Part shown: one piece after another, positions 17,673 to 26,756 of the stretch
Position numbering within the stretch: position 1 is the first letter of the stretch
How the letters are laid out: each line of letters starts with the position of its first letter
Origin: Vibrio rhizosphaerae
Lineage (GTDB): Bacteria; Pseudomonadota; Gammaproteobacteria; Enterobacterales; Vibrionaceae
Reading direction: 5' to 3'
Assembly: GCF_024347095.1 (NCBI RefSeq)
Contig: NZ_AP024904.1
Span: 186,001-250,000, forward strand
DNA: 64,000 nucleotides
The notes under the pieces: model-generated
Told to the model about the DNA's origin: nothing
The model's input: the letters and a program-made list of their open reading frames with translations, nothing else
Databases searched by the model: none
Position numbers and translations under genes: made by a program

Positions 17673-20330
17673 ATGTCGGTACTCAAATGTTTATCGATAA
17701 AAAACCGACTGATTGTGTTATGCATCGTCCCGGTCATCATCATCAGTTGGGGGGCGTATCAGTGGTTCATGCAAGTCGAAAAGCGAATGAGCGGATACGC
17801 CAATACGATATCTCGCATCTCAATTCTCGAGAAAGTTTCTACTTTATCCGATCAATTTTATCAGCTACTGAATCTCAGGCAGGAGATCGGGGCGATCGAA
17901 CCCCATCAGTCTTTATTGTTTCATCAGACAACCAAAAACATCAGCGTGGCGCTGAAACAAAATCATGGGGAGATCATGGCTCAAGGCGATCAACAAGTCA
18001 TTGTGTCCAATCTCGATGAACTGACAAAACTGACAGAACGGCTATCCGGTATTCGGGATGATGCATTGATGGCTCAGTCATTGTGGGGGTTTGATTTAAT
18101 CTATGAAATGATGGTCGCGGTGCAAAAGCATTCAGGGGATTTAGCGCCCACACATATTTATCAGATGGAAACCACGTTTGGCCAGTTAAGCTGGTTTCTC
18201 TATTGGATTGAACGAGAAACCTGGTTAATGCAGCAAATTCGCGGCAAACATCAAATCGATAATTTTTTGCGACAAGAGTATTTTGAAATTATTGCCCGCC
18301 AGCAAACCTACATGGAATATTTTATCAATTTCGGTGCCAGTGATGCGCAATTGAATCAGATGACGAAATTCCTGTCCCAACAGGAATTCCAACATGCCAG
18401 TGTGATCAGAGACAAGTTGCTTTATGACCGGATTGACCCTCAACTGCTCGATAAATACATGAACAGCCTTGAACGCAAGCAGGATGCATTGCGACAACTT
18501 GTGCTGGGGTACGCTAAAACATTAGCGCAAAAGATTCAGACACTGGTGAAGCGTGATGAACAGTTTATCTATACGGCGATTGTGCTGGTTATTCTGACGC
18601 TATCTGGTTTGATCCTGCTGAGTATTAGCACGTCCTATCGGATTTCGACCCGATTGAGTCGGATCTTACATACGATGGCTCAGATTAATGAAAAGTCGCA
18701 GCTCAGCCAGATGAAGAAGATTCCCGTCGATGGTTATGACGAATTTGCCCGTTTTGCGATCGGCATGAATGAGGTGATGCAAACATTAACGGAGCAGAAA
18801 CGCCATCTGGTACAAGCCAAAGAAGAGGCCGTCTCTGCCAATCGGGCCAAAAGTGCCTTTCTTGCGAATATGTCCCATGAAATTCGCACGCCGCTGAATG
18901 GGATTATCGGTTTAACAGAAATGCTCAGGATGCACGAGTTAAGCGCGGCACAAAAAGAAGTGATTGCGGATATTGAAGTATCTTCACAAACCTTACTGGT
19001 ACTGATTAATGATATTTTAGACTTGTCTAAAATCGAATCCGGGCGACTGGCGATTTCACCGCACTCCTTCAATATTAAAGAGCTGATTTATGATGCCGTA
19101 AATATGCTCAATTCCAAGGCCGTTGCTCAATTTAATGAGCTGCAAATTTCACTTGATCCGAAACTACCGACACTAGTGATTGCCGATGAATTTCGTCTCC
19201 GGCAAGTTTTAATGAACCTGCTGTCAAATGCGGTGAAATTTACCCGTGAAGGTAAGATCAGGACAGAAATCACTTTTCAGGAAGCCGATGCCATGCTGAT
19301 TTGCCGTATCAAAGATACCGGGATCGGCATTGAGCAGGAGAAAATCGAACAAATCTTTGAGCCATTCTGCCAAGAGGATGACAGCATCACGCGCCGTTAT
19401 GGCGGCACCGGATTAGGGCTGCCGATCTGTAAGCAGTTAATGACGCTGATGGATGGCTCGCTGACGGTTGAGTCGGTCAAGGGCAAGGGGAGCTGTTTTG
19501 AAGTGAGGGTGCCGCTCAAACTGCCTGCGGAGCAGCCGAATCCTGAGCCAATCGACTTTCGCGCGTTGTTGATTTCCAACAGTTCGGTGTACAGTGCGCA
19601 AATTCATCAGGAGTGTCAGCGACTTGGCGGAGAATTGAGCCGAATTGAATCATTGGATGATATCGGCCAGAAAATTGATCGCTCATTAGATATTATTTTG
19701 TATTGTCCTTGCCTGACCCGCAATGCCAGCCAAGAGATTGAAAAATTGCGCCAGCTTTTCCCGTCAGTGAGAATCGTCACTTGTCAGCACCATCTATTCT
19801 TAAACCGGGCATTGGTGAGCCTGAGCGATGCAAATATCACCCTGCCGTTTTTGGGGAACCGAATGGCAGCGGCCCTGCGGGACACGCATCCGGCACTCCA
19901 TCAAGCCACGCCGGGGAAAAACAAAATGGCAGCCGACCGGTTGGCGAAACGTGTCTTAGTCGTGGAAGATAATCTGATGAATCAGAAGATTGCCAGCTTC
20001 TTCCTCGATAAAGCCGATTTTGAATATACCGTGGTCAACAATGGTCAGGAAGCATTAGATGTGATTACGCAGGGCGGCCAGTATGCGGCAGTCTTGATGG
20101 ATTGCATGATGCCGGTGATGGATGGTTTTACCGCCACTCGCAAAATTCGCCACTGGGAGATAGAAAATCAGCGCGGGCATGTGCCGATCATTGCGCTGAC
20201 GGCCAGCGTGCTCGATGAAGATATTACCAAATGTTATGAGGCAGGGATGGATGCATACCTGCCAAAACCGTACAAGGCAGAGCAACTGCTCGATATGCTC
20301 AACTCGCTTCAGGTGTCATCATCCCGGTGA
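17673..20330 (+). CDS. Hybrid sensor histidine kinase
   Basis: 885-residue membrane kinase. Helix 1 lies near 12-30. A helical periplasmic domain of about 260 residues follows, possibly NIT-like (nitrate/nitrite type), although I cannot confirm this. Helix 2 lies near 295-318. HisKA then carries the phospho-acceptor His402 in MSHEIRTPLNG, and HATPase carries the N-box NLLSNAVKFT, DTGIGI and GTGLGLPICK. A degenerate receiver-like stretch (about 630-735, DFRALLISNSS onward) precedes a full receiver with Asp810 in VLMDCMMPVMDG. No Hpt domain or separate response regulator is adjacent, so a phosphotransfer partner must be elsewhere. It is divergent from the binding-protein/barrel pair, which may deliver its signal. 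Confidence 0.85.
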   Translation: MSVLKCLSIKNRLIVLCIVPVIIISWGAYQWFMQVEKRMSGYANTISRISILEKVSTLSDQFYQLLNLRQEIGAIEPHQSLLFHQTTKNISVALKQNHGEIMAQGDQQVIVSNLDELTKLTERLSGIRDDALMAQSLWGFDLIYEMMVAVQKHSGDLAPTHIYQMETTFGQLSWFLYWIERETWLMQQIRGKHQIDNFLRQEYFEIIARQQTYMEYFINFGASDAQLNQMTKFLSQQEFQHASVIRDKLLYDRIDPQLLDKYMNSLERKQDALRQLVLGYAKTLAQKIQTLVKRDEQFIYTAIVLVILTLSGLILLSISTSYRISTRLSRILHTMAQINEKSQLSQMKKIPVDGYDEFARFAIGMNEVMQTLTEQKRHLVQAKEEAVSANRAKSAFLANMSHEIRTPLNGIIGLTEMLRMHELSAAQKEVIADIEVSSQTLLVLINDILDLSKIESGRLAISPHSFNIKELIYDAVNMLNSKAVAQFNELQISLDPKLPTLVIADEFRLRQVLMNLLSNAVKFTREGKIRTEITFQEADAMLICRIKDTGIGIEQEKIEQIFEPFCQEDDSITRRYGGTGLGLPICKQLMTLMDGSLTVESVKGKGSCFEVRVPLKLPAEQPNPEPIDFRALLISNSSVYSAQIHQECQRLGGELSRIESLDDIGQKIDRSLDIILYCPCLTRNASQEIEKLRQLFPSVRIVTCQHHLFLNRALVSLSDANITLPFLGNRMAAALRDTHPALHQATPGKNKMAADRLAKRVLVVEDNLMNQKIASFFLDKADFEYTVVNNGQEALDVITQGGQYAAVLMDCMMPVMDGFTATRKIRHWEIENQRGHVPIIALTASVLDEDITKCYEAGMDAYLPKPYKAEQLLDMLNSLQVSSSR

Positions 20331-20351
20331 GCCGAATGCTTTGCGCCCGGA

Positions 20352-20819
20352 CTAGCGGGTGTTGCTATCGGTGCGGTTGTTCAGCTCACTGAGTGGTATC
20401 CAGCAGACTTGGACACCGGCCTGATTGAACATCTCCTGACTGACCTGAATTTTATCCCCCCAGCGCGAGAGATAATCTTGGCTCTGTTCCGGGCAGTAAA
20501 CCATAGTGATTCCGGTCTGGATAATTTTGGCGGCACAGTTGGGGCAGGGAAAGTGCGTGACATAAATGTCACAGCCATCCAGATCGCGTTTGGCAAAGAG
20601 AATCGCATTTTCTTCCGCGTGCAGCGTTTTCAGATATTTCATATCCCGATCATCGATATCGACACTGTCCGAGATGCCATGCGGATAGCCATTAAATCCG
20701 ACCGATACAATTCGGTTCTGTTTGGTAATGACGGCACCAACCTGAGTAGACGGATCTTTACTCCAGGACGAGACCAGCTCGGCCATCTGATAGAAGCGGT
20801 GAACCCATTTTGACATCAT
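20352..20819 (-). CDS. Deoxycytidylate (dCMP) deaminase family protein
   Basis: 155-residue zinc-dependent deaminase. His67 and Glu69 lie in HAEENAI, and Cys92 and Cys95 in PCPNC; these are the zinc ligands and catalytic Glu of the cytidine/deoxycytidylate deaminase family. The KDPSTQVGAVI start is typical of dCMP deaminases (ComEB-like). It would convert dCMP to dUMP for thymidylate synthesis. It is a single-domain protein and lacks the kinase-like N-terminal domain of the phage-defence deaminase DcdV, so I read it as housekeeping. It faces the hybrid kinase gene tail to tail with a 21-bp gap. Two ATGs (20819, 20816) are possible. Confidence 0.85.
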   Translation of the reverse strand: MMSKWVHRFYQMAELVSSWSKDPSTQVGAVITKQNRIVSVGFNGYPHGISDSVDIDDRDMKYLKTLHAEENAILFAKRDLDGCDIYVTHFPCPNCAAKIIQTGITMVYCPEQSQDYLSRWGDKIQVSQEMFNQAGVQVCWIPLSELNNRTDSNTR

Positions 20820-20918
20820 TGTCTGACAACCCTATATGTTATTTTCGCTGATATGGATATCACGCAGTTTATATTGAATCTGGCACGGAGGGAACCGAGT
20901 GTTTTTTCCGATTCTTTT

Positions 20919-20936
20919 TGTAAGAGATCTCTCACA
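20919..20936 (+). promoter_or_regulatory. UvrY/VarA (GacA)-type binding palindrome
   Basis: TGTAAGAGATCTCTCACA is an almost perfect 18-bp palindrome and closely matches the UvrY/GacA box upstream of csrB genes (TGTAAG-N6-CTTACA). It lies about 170 bp before the predicted CsrB-like RNA start, the usual distance for such upstream activating sites. A half-like repeat TGTGAGATA follows at 20942. Confidence 0.75.
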
Positions 20937-21062
20937 TGGTCTGTGAGATATAGCTGTTTGTGTGTCAGTTTTATGGGGTGTTTGTCACCTTAACTCAATG
21001 ATAAATATAAATTTGTCTGTTTTTTAGCACTTTATCCGTGTAATCGTTTGCTTCACGAGGAT

Positions 21063-21090
21063 TTGCACGAAAATCGAATTCGCGTATTCT
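21063..21090 (+). promoter_or_regulatory. Promoter of CsrB-like RNA
   Basis: TTGCAC (-35, 21063-21068) and TATTCT (-10, 21085-21090) are separated by 16 bp, placing the start near 21097-21098. The AT-rich stretch upstream may act as an UP element. Confidence 0.55.
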
Positions 21091-21097
21091 GAATCTG

Positions 21098-21342
21098 TCG
21101 GTAGGATGCTGACAAGGAACAGGAAAGGCCCAAGGATTGGTCATCTTCAGGAAGAAGATTCGATGATTCAGGATGATTCATCGGCATGGATCGCGAAGGG
21201 ACACACGCCAAGATGGCGATGTAATGGAATGCGCTGAAGGAATCAGCAGACTATCAGGGAATAGATGCAGGGAGCACATCGAGTAGCTGGATTGCTGCAA
21301 GTAAGAACAGAAACCCCATCAAGCCTCGCTTGATGGGGTTTT
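21098..21342 (+). ncRNA. csrB: CsrB-family small RNA (CsrA-sequestering)
   Basis: No open frame runs through this region, and it carries over a dozen GGA motifs, many as AGGA or GGGA between short self-complementary arms: TCTTC-AGGA-AGAAGA, GATTC-AGGA-TGATTC, GCTG-AAGGA-ATCAGC, and CAGC-type arms around TGGA near 21280. This loop-presented GGA array is the hallmark of CsrB/CsrC RNAs that sequester the translational regulator CsrA. The RNA starts just after a promoter and ends in a terminator at 21313-21342, giving about 245 nt. Vibrio usually has three such RNAs (CsrB, C, D); which one this is cannot be decided, so the symbol names the family. The UvrY/VarA box at 20919-20936 supports BarA/UvrY control. 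Confidence 0.85.
21313..21342 (+). terminator. Terminator of the CsrB-like RNA
   Basis: ACCCCATCAAG pairs with CTTGATGGGGT around CCTCG, followed by TTTTC. It is a strong intrinsic terminator. Confidence 0.9.
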
Positions 21343-21407
21343 CTATTTGCATTCCGCTTAGTGGCGTGTAGGATAAGCGGCGTTTTCAATAGATGAAGGT
21401 GAAGGAT

Positions 21408-21827
21408 ATGCAAGCTGAGGTTACTTGGGTTGATGGATTGAAATTTATGGGTCAGTCCGCGTCAGGTCATTCCATTGTGATGGATGGCAGCGGCGGCAAA
21501 ACGGCACCGAGTCCGATGGAGATGGTGTTGATGGCTGCCGGGGGCTGTAGCTCTGTCGATGTGGTTGACGGACTGAAATCCGCAGGACAACGTGTAACCG
21601 ACTGCCGGGCGAAGCTGACCACGGAGCGTCGTGATACGGCACCGCGTCTGTTTACGCAGATCCATATCCACTTTGAGGTTTCCGGTGAAGCATTGGACCC
21701 GGCGATTGTCAGCAAAGTGACCGCAGATTCACTGGAAAAATACTGCTCGGTTTGTCTGATGCTCGGCCAAGGCGTGGAAATGCGTCACAGTTGGGAGATT
21801 GTCACTGCGGATGCCGAAAACGTCTGA
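21408..21827 (+). CDS. yhfA: OsmC family protein YhfA
   Basis: 139-residue OsmC-like protein that aligns by eye with E. coli YhfA: MQAEVTWVDGLKF at the start, APSPMEMVLMAAGGC (Cys near 47) and KYCSVCLML (Cys near 110). The two cysteines are the pair used by OsmC/Ohr proteins in thiol peroxidase activity, although YhfA itself has no assigned substrate. I place the start at ATG 21408 because AAGG lies 8 nt upstream and the first residues then match YhfA; the ATG at 21393 has no ribosome-binding site. It is cytoplasmic. It follows the CsrB-like RNA terminator by 65 bp. Confidence 0.88.
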   Translation: MQAEVTWVDGLKFMGQSASGHSIVMDGSGGKTAPSPMEMVLMAAGGCSSVDVVDGLKSAGQRVTDCRAKLTTERRDTAPRLFTQIHIHFEVSGEALDPAIVSKVTADSLEKYCSVCLMLGQGVEMRHSWEIVTADAENV

Positions 21828-21916
21828 TTTCACAGCTCTGTGCGTGGTGATCGCCAACATGAACAAGAGAACGGTGTGACTGTCAGTGAGATGAGACTCA
21901 GTGAGATGGGGTGGGG

Positions 21917-22723
21917 ATGAAAAAAAATAAATCCGCCTGGCGGCTTCATCCTCAGTTTGCTGTGACACAGGCACCGTCTGATGTTTTTATGAATTTTGAA
22001 GCGTTCGTTTCGAATACCGAGACCCGCATTCACAGCCATCCCTGGGGGCAGGTGCAACTGATTTCCGGCGGTATTTTAGAAATGGAAGCCGAGCAGACAC
22101 GGTTTCTTGCGCCCCCGCATTTGGCGATTTGGGTACCGGCTGGTGTCGTGCATCGCAGCTATAACCGTAAACCCCTCGACTACTGTTCGCTCAACATCGA
22201 TCAGTCGCTCACCACCGCCTTTCCTGAACAAACCAGTCTGCTCAAAATTACCCCGATTGTGCAGGCGATTATTGAAGATTTTCGCCAGCGGCAAGTGGGT
22301 GTCCCGCAGAGTGAAGCGGATCGGCGGCTGGTGGATGTGTTGCTCGATCAACTGTCTGCGCAAGAAACCGAACTCCACTTCTTGCCCTCATCTACACATA
22401 AATACCTCTCGCCTATTCTGGCTGTGGTTGAAGACAATCCGGCCGACGATACCAGCCTGAAAATCTGGGCGGAACGGGTCCATACCACTGAACGGACACT
22501 TGCACGCTGTTGTCAGAGCGAGCTGGGCATGAGTTTTACCGAATGGCGAATGCGGGTTCGCTATCTGCATTCTATGGAGTTATTGCGTCATGGCTGCTCA
22601 GTCAAAGAGGTTGCTTACACGCTTGGTTATCGTCAGGCCAGCCCGTTTATCAATATGTTTAAAAAGTACGCCGGTGTGACGCCAGAACAGTATAAGCACC
22701 GTTTCCTCACGCTTGATGAGTGA
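21917..22723 (+). CDS. AraC family transcriptional regulator with cupin domain
   Basis: 268-residue regulator. The N-terminal cupin has the metal/ligand-type motif HSHPWGQVQLISGG and APPHLAIWVPAGVVH. The C-terminal pair of helix-turn-helix motifs includes AERVHTTERTLARCCQSELG and VKEVAYTLGYRQASPFINMF. It resembles cupin-AraC regulators of small-molecule exporters. ATG 21917 follows GGGGTGGGG; a GTG six bases earlier is also in frame. It lies between yhfA and the yedI-like gene, all on the same strand but with 80-140 bp gaps, so its target is uncertain. Confidence 0.85.
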   Translation: MKKNKSAWRLHPQFAVTQAPSDVFMNFEAFVSNTETRIHSHPWGQVQLISGGILEMEAEQTRFLAPPHLAIWVPAGVVHRSYNRKPLDYCSLNIDQSLTTAFPEQTSLLKITPIVQAIIEDFRQRQVGVPQSEADRRLVDVLLDQLSAQETELHFLPSSTHKYLSPILAVVEDNPADDTSLKIWAERVHTTERTLARCCQSELGMSFTEWRMRVRYLHSMELLRHGCSVKEVAYTLGYRQASPFINMFKKYAGVTPEQYKHRFLTLDE

Positions 22724-22859
22724 GTATCCACTTGCTACTTGTGATTTTTCCGTGGTTTGGATGCATGATGTAGTACTGGATTGATGTGCTTGTCTTACTG
22801 TGCGAATCGGTTCATGATAAGCATCACATTTTAGTCAAATACCGAATGAGAGAACCTGT

Positions 22860-23771
22860 ATGGCGGGCGTTAGCTTACTTACCCTTCTGGATGATATTGC
22901 GACCTTACTCGACGATATCGCAGTGATGTCGAAAGTGGCTGCCAAAAAAACGGCCGGAGTACTGGGAGACGATCTGGCACTCAATGCGCAGCAAGTCTCC
23001 GGTGTGGCGGCAGAGCGTGAAATCCCGGTAGTGTGGGCCGTTGCCAAGGGGTCACTACGCAATAAAGTCATTCTCGTGCCGATTGCATGGGGACTCAGTC
23101 AAATCGCGCCGTGGCTGATTATGCCGTTACTGTTGATCGGTGGGTTATATCTCTGTTTTGAAGGGGCAGAGAAGGTGATTGAAAAATATGGTCATGCGCC
23201 GCATCAGGATGTTGAGCCGGAAGAAGAGACGGAATCCCTGTCTCTCGAAGCTTATGAAAAACGCAAAGTCGCAGGAGCGATCCGCACCGATTTTATTCTG
23301 TCGGCAGAGATCATTGTGATTGCTTTGGGAACCGTACAGGGACAGAGCGCTTTGAACCAAATCTTGGTGATGAGTTTTGTTGCGGTCTTAATGACCGCCG
23401 GTGTGTATGGATTAGTCGCCGGGATTGTCAAACTGGATGATCTCGGATTCTATCTCGAAAGGCGTTCCCATAGCCGGGGGATTTTCCATGTGATCGGGCA
23501 GATGCTGATTCACGCTGCTCCGCGGTTTATGAAACTGCTGACCGTGGTCGGTACGCTGGCGATGTTTCTGGTCGGCGGCAGTATTATCACCCATCAGGTG
23601 GTCTTGCTGCACCACGGGATTGAATCCCTGATCCACGGCATACCGGATATCTATCTGATGCAGTCTGTCGGGCGTCTGGTGGGGCAGAGTCTCACCGGGT
23701 TCCTCGCCGGATTAATCCTCGCCGGTGTCTGGACATGGGGACACCGTCGCTTTGCCCGCTCCGCTGAGTGA
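22860..23771 (+). CDS. yedI: DUF808 family membrane protein YedI
   Basis: 303-residue integral inner-membrane protein matching the YedI/DUF808 family: MAGVSLLTLLDDIATLLDDI and AVMSKVAAKKTAGVLGDDLA at the N-terminus, CFEGAEKVIEKYGH in the loop, and six or so hydrophobic segments. The molecular function of the family is not known. GAGAACCTGT precedes the ATG. The stop is followed by the arms TGGTGCGCAAT and ATTGCGCACCA (about 23811-23852), which could form a long stem and end transcription. Confidence 0.85.
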   Translation: MAGVSLLTLLDDIATLLDDIAVMSKVAAKKTAGVLGDDLALNAQQVSGVAAEREIPVVWAVAKGSLRNKVILVPIAWGLSQIAPWLIMPLLLIGGLYLCFEGAEKVIEKYGHAPHQDVEPEEETESLSLEAYEKRKVAGAIRTDFILSAEIIVIALGTVQGQSALNQILVMSFVAVLMTAGVYGLVAGIVKLDDLGFYLERRSHSRGIFHVIGQMLIHAAPRFMKLLTVVGTLAMFLVGGSIITHQVVLLHHGIESLIHGIPDIYLMQSVGRLVGQSLTGFLAGLILAGVWTWGHRRFARSAE

Positions 23772-23897
23772 GCAGGCGTTTATCAGTCATACTTATATTT
23801 TTGGTGCGCAATGATTTTCGTCGATACTCATGACAGCGCTGATTGCGCACCATTTCCTCCCGATAGATGGCACGGCAAAAATACCCGTCTGGAAAAA

Positions 23898-24851
23898 TTA
23901 ATGGAGTGTGCACGTTTTCACGATGAAATTTGTTTTTCCAGCCTCAACGGCTTTGACCAACACATGATTTAACGCAGGATCCAAAATAATGCCGCCTTTA
24001 GCCGCCTGACTTTCTTTGCAAGGTGTTTTCGCATCAAAATCAAACTTACTTGCCACGAGGACTGCGGTCTCAGTCGCACGGCTGCCAAAAGCCATACTTA
24101 AAATTAAGATGACATAACAAGCCATGATTTTGTTCACTGAATAGAAATTGTGCCCATTATCTTTCCTGAGACAAACCCGAAAAATCCGGGAGCTGCCTTT
24201 TTGAGCCTTGGATTTATAAATGGCGATTTTGGAAGATTGCGACTGATTGCCGATGGAATAATAAATGGTGAGCACGACAATCAGTACAAAAGAAATTAAA
24301 GCCAGCCAAGGTGTAAGAATAAGCAGCATCGCGATGGGTTTCGTGAAACTAAAATACTGAGCACTCACACCAAAAATCTGATTGAGCCAAATACTGGCGT
24401 AACCATCAAGAATATAGAGCGCTAAGGCCACAATGAATGCTGACAAGAGCGCCAACTCAAACTCTTTCTGCTTAAGCGTTCTGAAAAACCATTTATAAAT
24501 TGGAACACTGACACAGTAGATACATAGAAAACCCGAAATCATAAAAAATAGTACCAGAATTTTATGCCCCCTAAATGCCATCCCCGATAGCGACAACATT
24601 GCAAAAGCGACCCCTAAAATGCCGGCTAAATCATTGAGGTAATATGACGTCCCTTTGGCGTAAAGCCCAAAAGCGATTAACCACCACACCGCAAATAACA
24701 GCGCTGTTGCCCCAAATTGCCACTTTTCTATATCGGATAATAATTCTAGATGATTTCTAATTAGGTCGATTTCAAAATAGCCATTTATAAATAATAGTGT
24801 TGGAGAAAAAAGATAGCCTAATGACAAGAGAATTATGAAAAAATTACGCAC
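23898..24851 (-). CDS. Hypothetical multi-pass membrane protein
   Basis: 317-residue protein of unrecognised family. About six to seven hydrophobic helices are spread over residues 1-210 and one near 245-262. The N-terminal helix may act as a signal anchor. After the last helix comes a soluble tail of about 50 residues with two cysteines (TPCKES and VKTCTLH) that could form a disulfide if periplasmic. It is more AT-rich than the yedI-like gene and borders islet II; just beyond its start are an unassigned fragment and the first repeat. It may belong to the accessory region rather than the core. Confidence 0.6.
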   Translation of the reverse strand: MRNFFIILLSLGYLFSPTLLFINGYFEIDLIRNHLELLSDIEKWQFGATALLFAVWWLIAFGLYAKGTSYYLNDLAGILGVAFAMLSLSGMAFRGHKILVLFFMISGFLCIYCVSVPIYKWFFRTLKQKEFELALLSAFIVALALYILDGYASIWLNQIFGVSAQYFSFTKPIAMLLILTPWLALISFVLIVVLTIYYSIGNQSQSSKIAIYKSKAQKGSSRIFRVCLRKDNGHNFYSVNKIMACYVILILSMAFGSRATETAVLVASKFDFDAKTPCKESQAAKGGIILDPALNHVLVKAVEAGKTNFIVKTCTLH

Positions 24852-25019
24852 AACAACCCCGTAGAAATAAATTTATTTTTTGATTGAATGAAATGCCAAA
24901 TAAAGGTCGCTCACTTTCATTAAAGCGTGACAACACCGTCATCGCCCGTCTGGCACAAAACTGTCGTTATTATATCTCAACTCGCGCCATATTAGGGGAT
25001 ATGGCACTGAGTCCCCATT

Positions 25020-25570
25020 CTTTTGAAATCGAAAAACGCAGTTGTGCGTCAAATCTGGGAGCCGGAGACTAGGAAGATAAAACTTGTGATGCAGGTGTTT
25101 GGGACGCAATCACTTTCCTCTGTTTCATTAGCATTTTCGAAAGCGCCCCAGGTACTTTTTCAAGGCCGAAAAAGTACCCCAAAAGGCCTAGGTTTAAGTT
25201 CAGCGCACGTCATCAGGGTCGGATTGATTCGCATCCTGCTCAAGCAATCCTGAAAAATCATCCATGATTTTTCACCCTGAGAGCATCGAGCAATTGAGCC
25301 TTGTTGATTCAATGTTTCACTTCACTCAAACCACCCACCCACCGAAGAAAACCATTCATGGAAGAATGGTTAGGCTTTTCCGGGCAGGAGGCCCGTAAAA
25401 GCTGGTTCTGGACAACGCTCGCCCAAAGCCAAACAAAAAGAAGATTTTCTGGTTCGTCTTTCATCTCTGAAAGATGAACTGGCGCACAGAACACCAATGC
25501 CTCTGAAATTGAGGAACGCAACTGTGCGTCAAATTTCGGTGTCGGAGGTTAAAGAAAACCATCCAGGGAG
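25020..25570 (-). repeat. Hairpin-rich repeat at right side of islet II
   Basis: A copy in reverse orientation of the 473-bp family seen at 4507-5890, with the same stems (GTACTTTTTC/GAAAAAGTAC at about 25150-25177; TGAAAAATC/GATTTTTCA near 25250; AACCATTC/GAATGGTT near 25353). It differs from the tandem units by an inserted block (GAGCATCGAGCAATTGAG region) and by ending in a GTGCGTCAAA-TT-GGAG sequence at each side. It lies directly downstream of fusion copy 2, as the tandem units lie downstream of copy 1. Confidence 0.7.
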
Positions 25571-25575
25571 AATAA

Positions 25576-26457
25576 TTAGGCGGAATCAATCCGCGCTAAA
25601 CAAACCCGTTCCACCAATCCTCGTAGTCGCTGCACTTCTTTTTCCAGATGTGCCAATTCTTCCCCGGTAATTTCATAATGCTCCGAATAACGGGCTTCGA
25701 TATAGGCGCGTTGCAGGCGGCGGAAGCAGCGGCGGTGGAATTTATTATCGAGCGGAAAAATCGTTGCGAACTCAGGCTCGATTTGAGCGCACAGTTTCCC
25801 CAGTTTCTCAATATTATGAGATTTAGGTAAATAATTGGTACAGGTGAGTAGGGTACAGGCAAATAAATGTTCTGTCGTTTGATGAAGTTCGAATGCTGCT
25901 TTTTTTAGTCGTAAGTCTTTGCGCGCATAGTGATACATGGCCAAATCATCATTGGCACTTTCAAACCACTGTTGATAATGCTTACGTGCTATTTCTCGTT
26001 TTTCTTGCTCGGTTAAATCACCCGGCTCCGCCAACGGTTTCGGTGTCGCGGCAAACAGTTCAATGCCCTCTTCGCGGATATCCTTAAAGAAATAGTGACC
26101 CTGTTGCAAGCGCTCGTTCACTTCCTTTAAATCGTGAACAATCAAACCTAACGGTGCCGATTTCACTTTGCGATCAATTTGCTCTTCGGCACGCTGCCAG
26201 ACTACATAATCCTCCATCAACGCTGCTTTATTGACGATCACCAGAATATCGTAATCACTGATATAACCATTGACCGGATCCTTGACCCAACTGTCTTTGG
26301 CATGGCTGCCGAACAGAATAATTTTCAGAATGCGAAACTCACTCTTACTGCCCTGTTTACCTTGCAGGTAATCTTCCAGTGTATCGCGCAGAATCGTTGA
26401 GATGTCCGCCAGCTCACGCTGTTTGTATTCAGGCAGATGGTCGAGAGATGTTTTCAT
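25576..26457 (-). CDS. Nucleotidyltransferase-HEPN fusion protein, copy 2
   Basis: 293 residues, the same length as copies 1 and 3. The nucleotidyltransferase half (GSHAKDSW, ISDYDILV; Gly50-Ser51, Asp68, Asp70) is nearly identical to copy 1. The HEPN half diverges between about residues 165 and 186 (FESANDDLAMYHYARKDLRL) and becomes conserved again at HQTTEHLFACTLL. In copy 2 the usual ERY/ERF is EHL, so the arginine at that position is lost, which may alter RNase or AMP-acceptor function. About 120 bp upstream matches copy 1 almost base for base. Shared downstream sequence includes TTATTCTCCCT. It is the conserved gene of islet II. Confidence 0.8.
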   Translation of the reverse strand: MKTSLDHLPEYKQRELADISTILRDTLEDYLQGKQGSKSEFRILKIILFGSHAKDSWVKDPVNGYISDYDILVIVNKAALMEDYVVWQRAEEQIDRKVKSAPLGLIVHDLKEVNERLQQGHYFFKDIREEGIELFAATPKPLAEPGDLTEQEKREIARKHYQQWFESANDDLAMYHYARKDLRLKKAAFELHQTTEHLFACTLLTCTNYLPKSHNIEKLGKLCAQIEPEFATIFPLDNKFHRRCFRRLQRAYIEARYSEHYEITGEELAHLEKEVQRLRGLVERVCLARIDSA

Positions 26458-26756
26458 AATCGCAGTATTGAAACTCGTTGTGGATGAATAGCGCTAGCAT
26501 AAAAGAAGGTGCAGACAAAGAATACCATCACACCCTGATTTATGCATATTACTGAGAAAAATGCGATTCAATTCAAAGCAGTAGGGTAACCCTCTTTCAA
26601 ACTAGGCGTACATCATGATTTACTGAATGGTATATCAACATCTTGATGACAACAGACATGGTATATATTCACTAAATGCCTTGTCATATGCAGTGTATGC
26701 GATTAACTTTAATAGTTAAACGTTGTGAAATCACTTATCCTAAAAAGAGACAACAC

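Noticed and set aside
20352-20819. Phage-defence dCTP/dCMP deaminase (DcdV)
   Set aside because: Single deaminase domain only; the P-loop kinase-like N-terminal domain is missing and the context is ordinary.
23811-23852. Possible mobile-element terminal inverted repeats (TGGTGCGCAAT/ATTGCGCACCA)
   Set aside because: The arms are only about 20 nt apart and enclose no gene, so a stem-loop after the yedI-like gene is the simpler reading.
24884-25072. Possible short gene (RSLSLKRDNTVIARLAQNCR)
   Set aside because: Ends inside the border repeat, has no recognisable family and no ribosome-binding site. At most a fragment.
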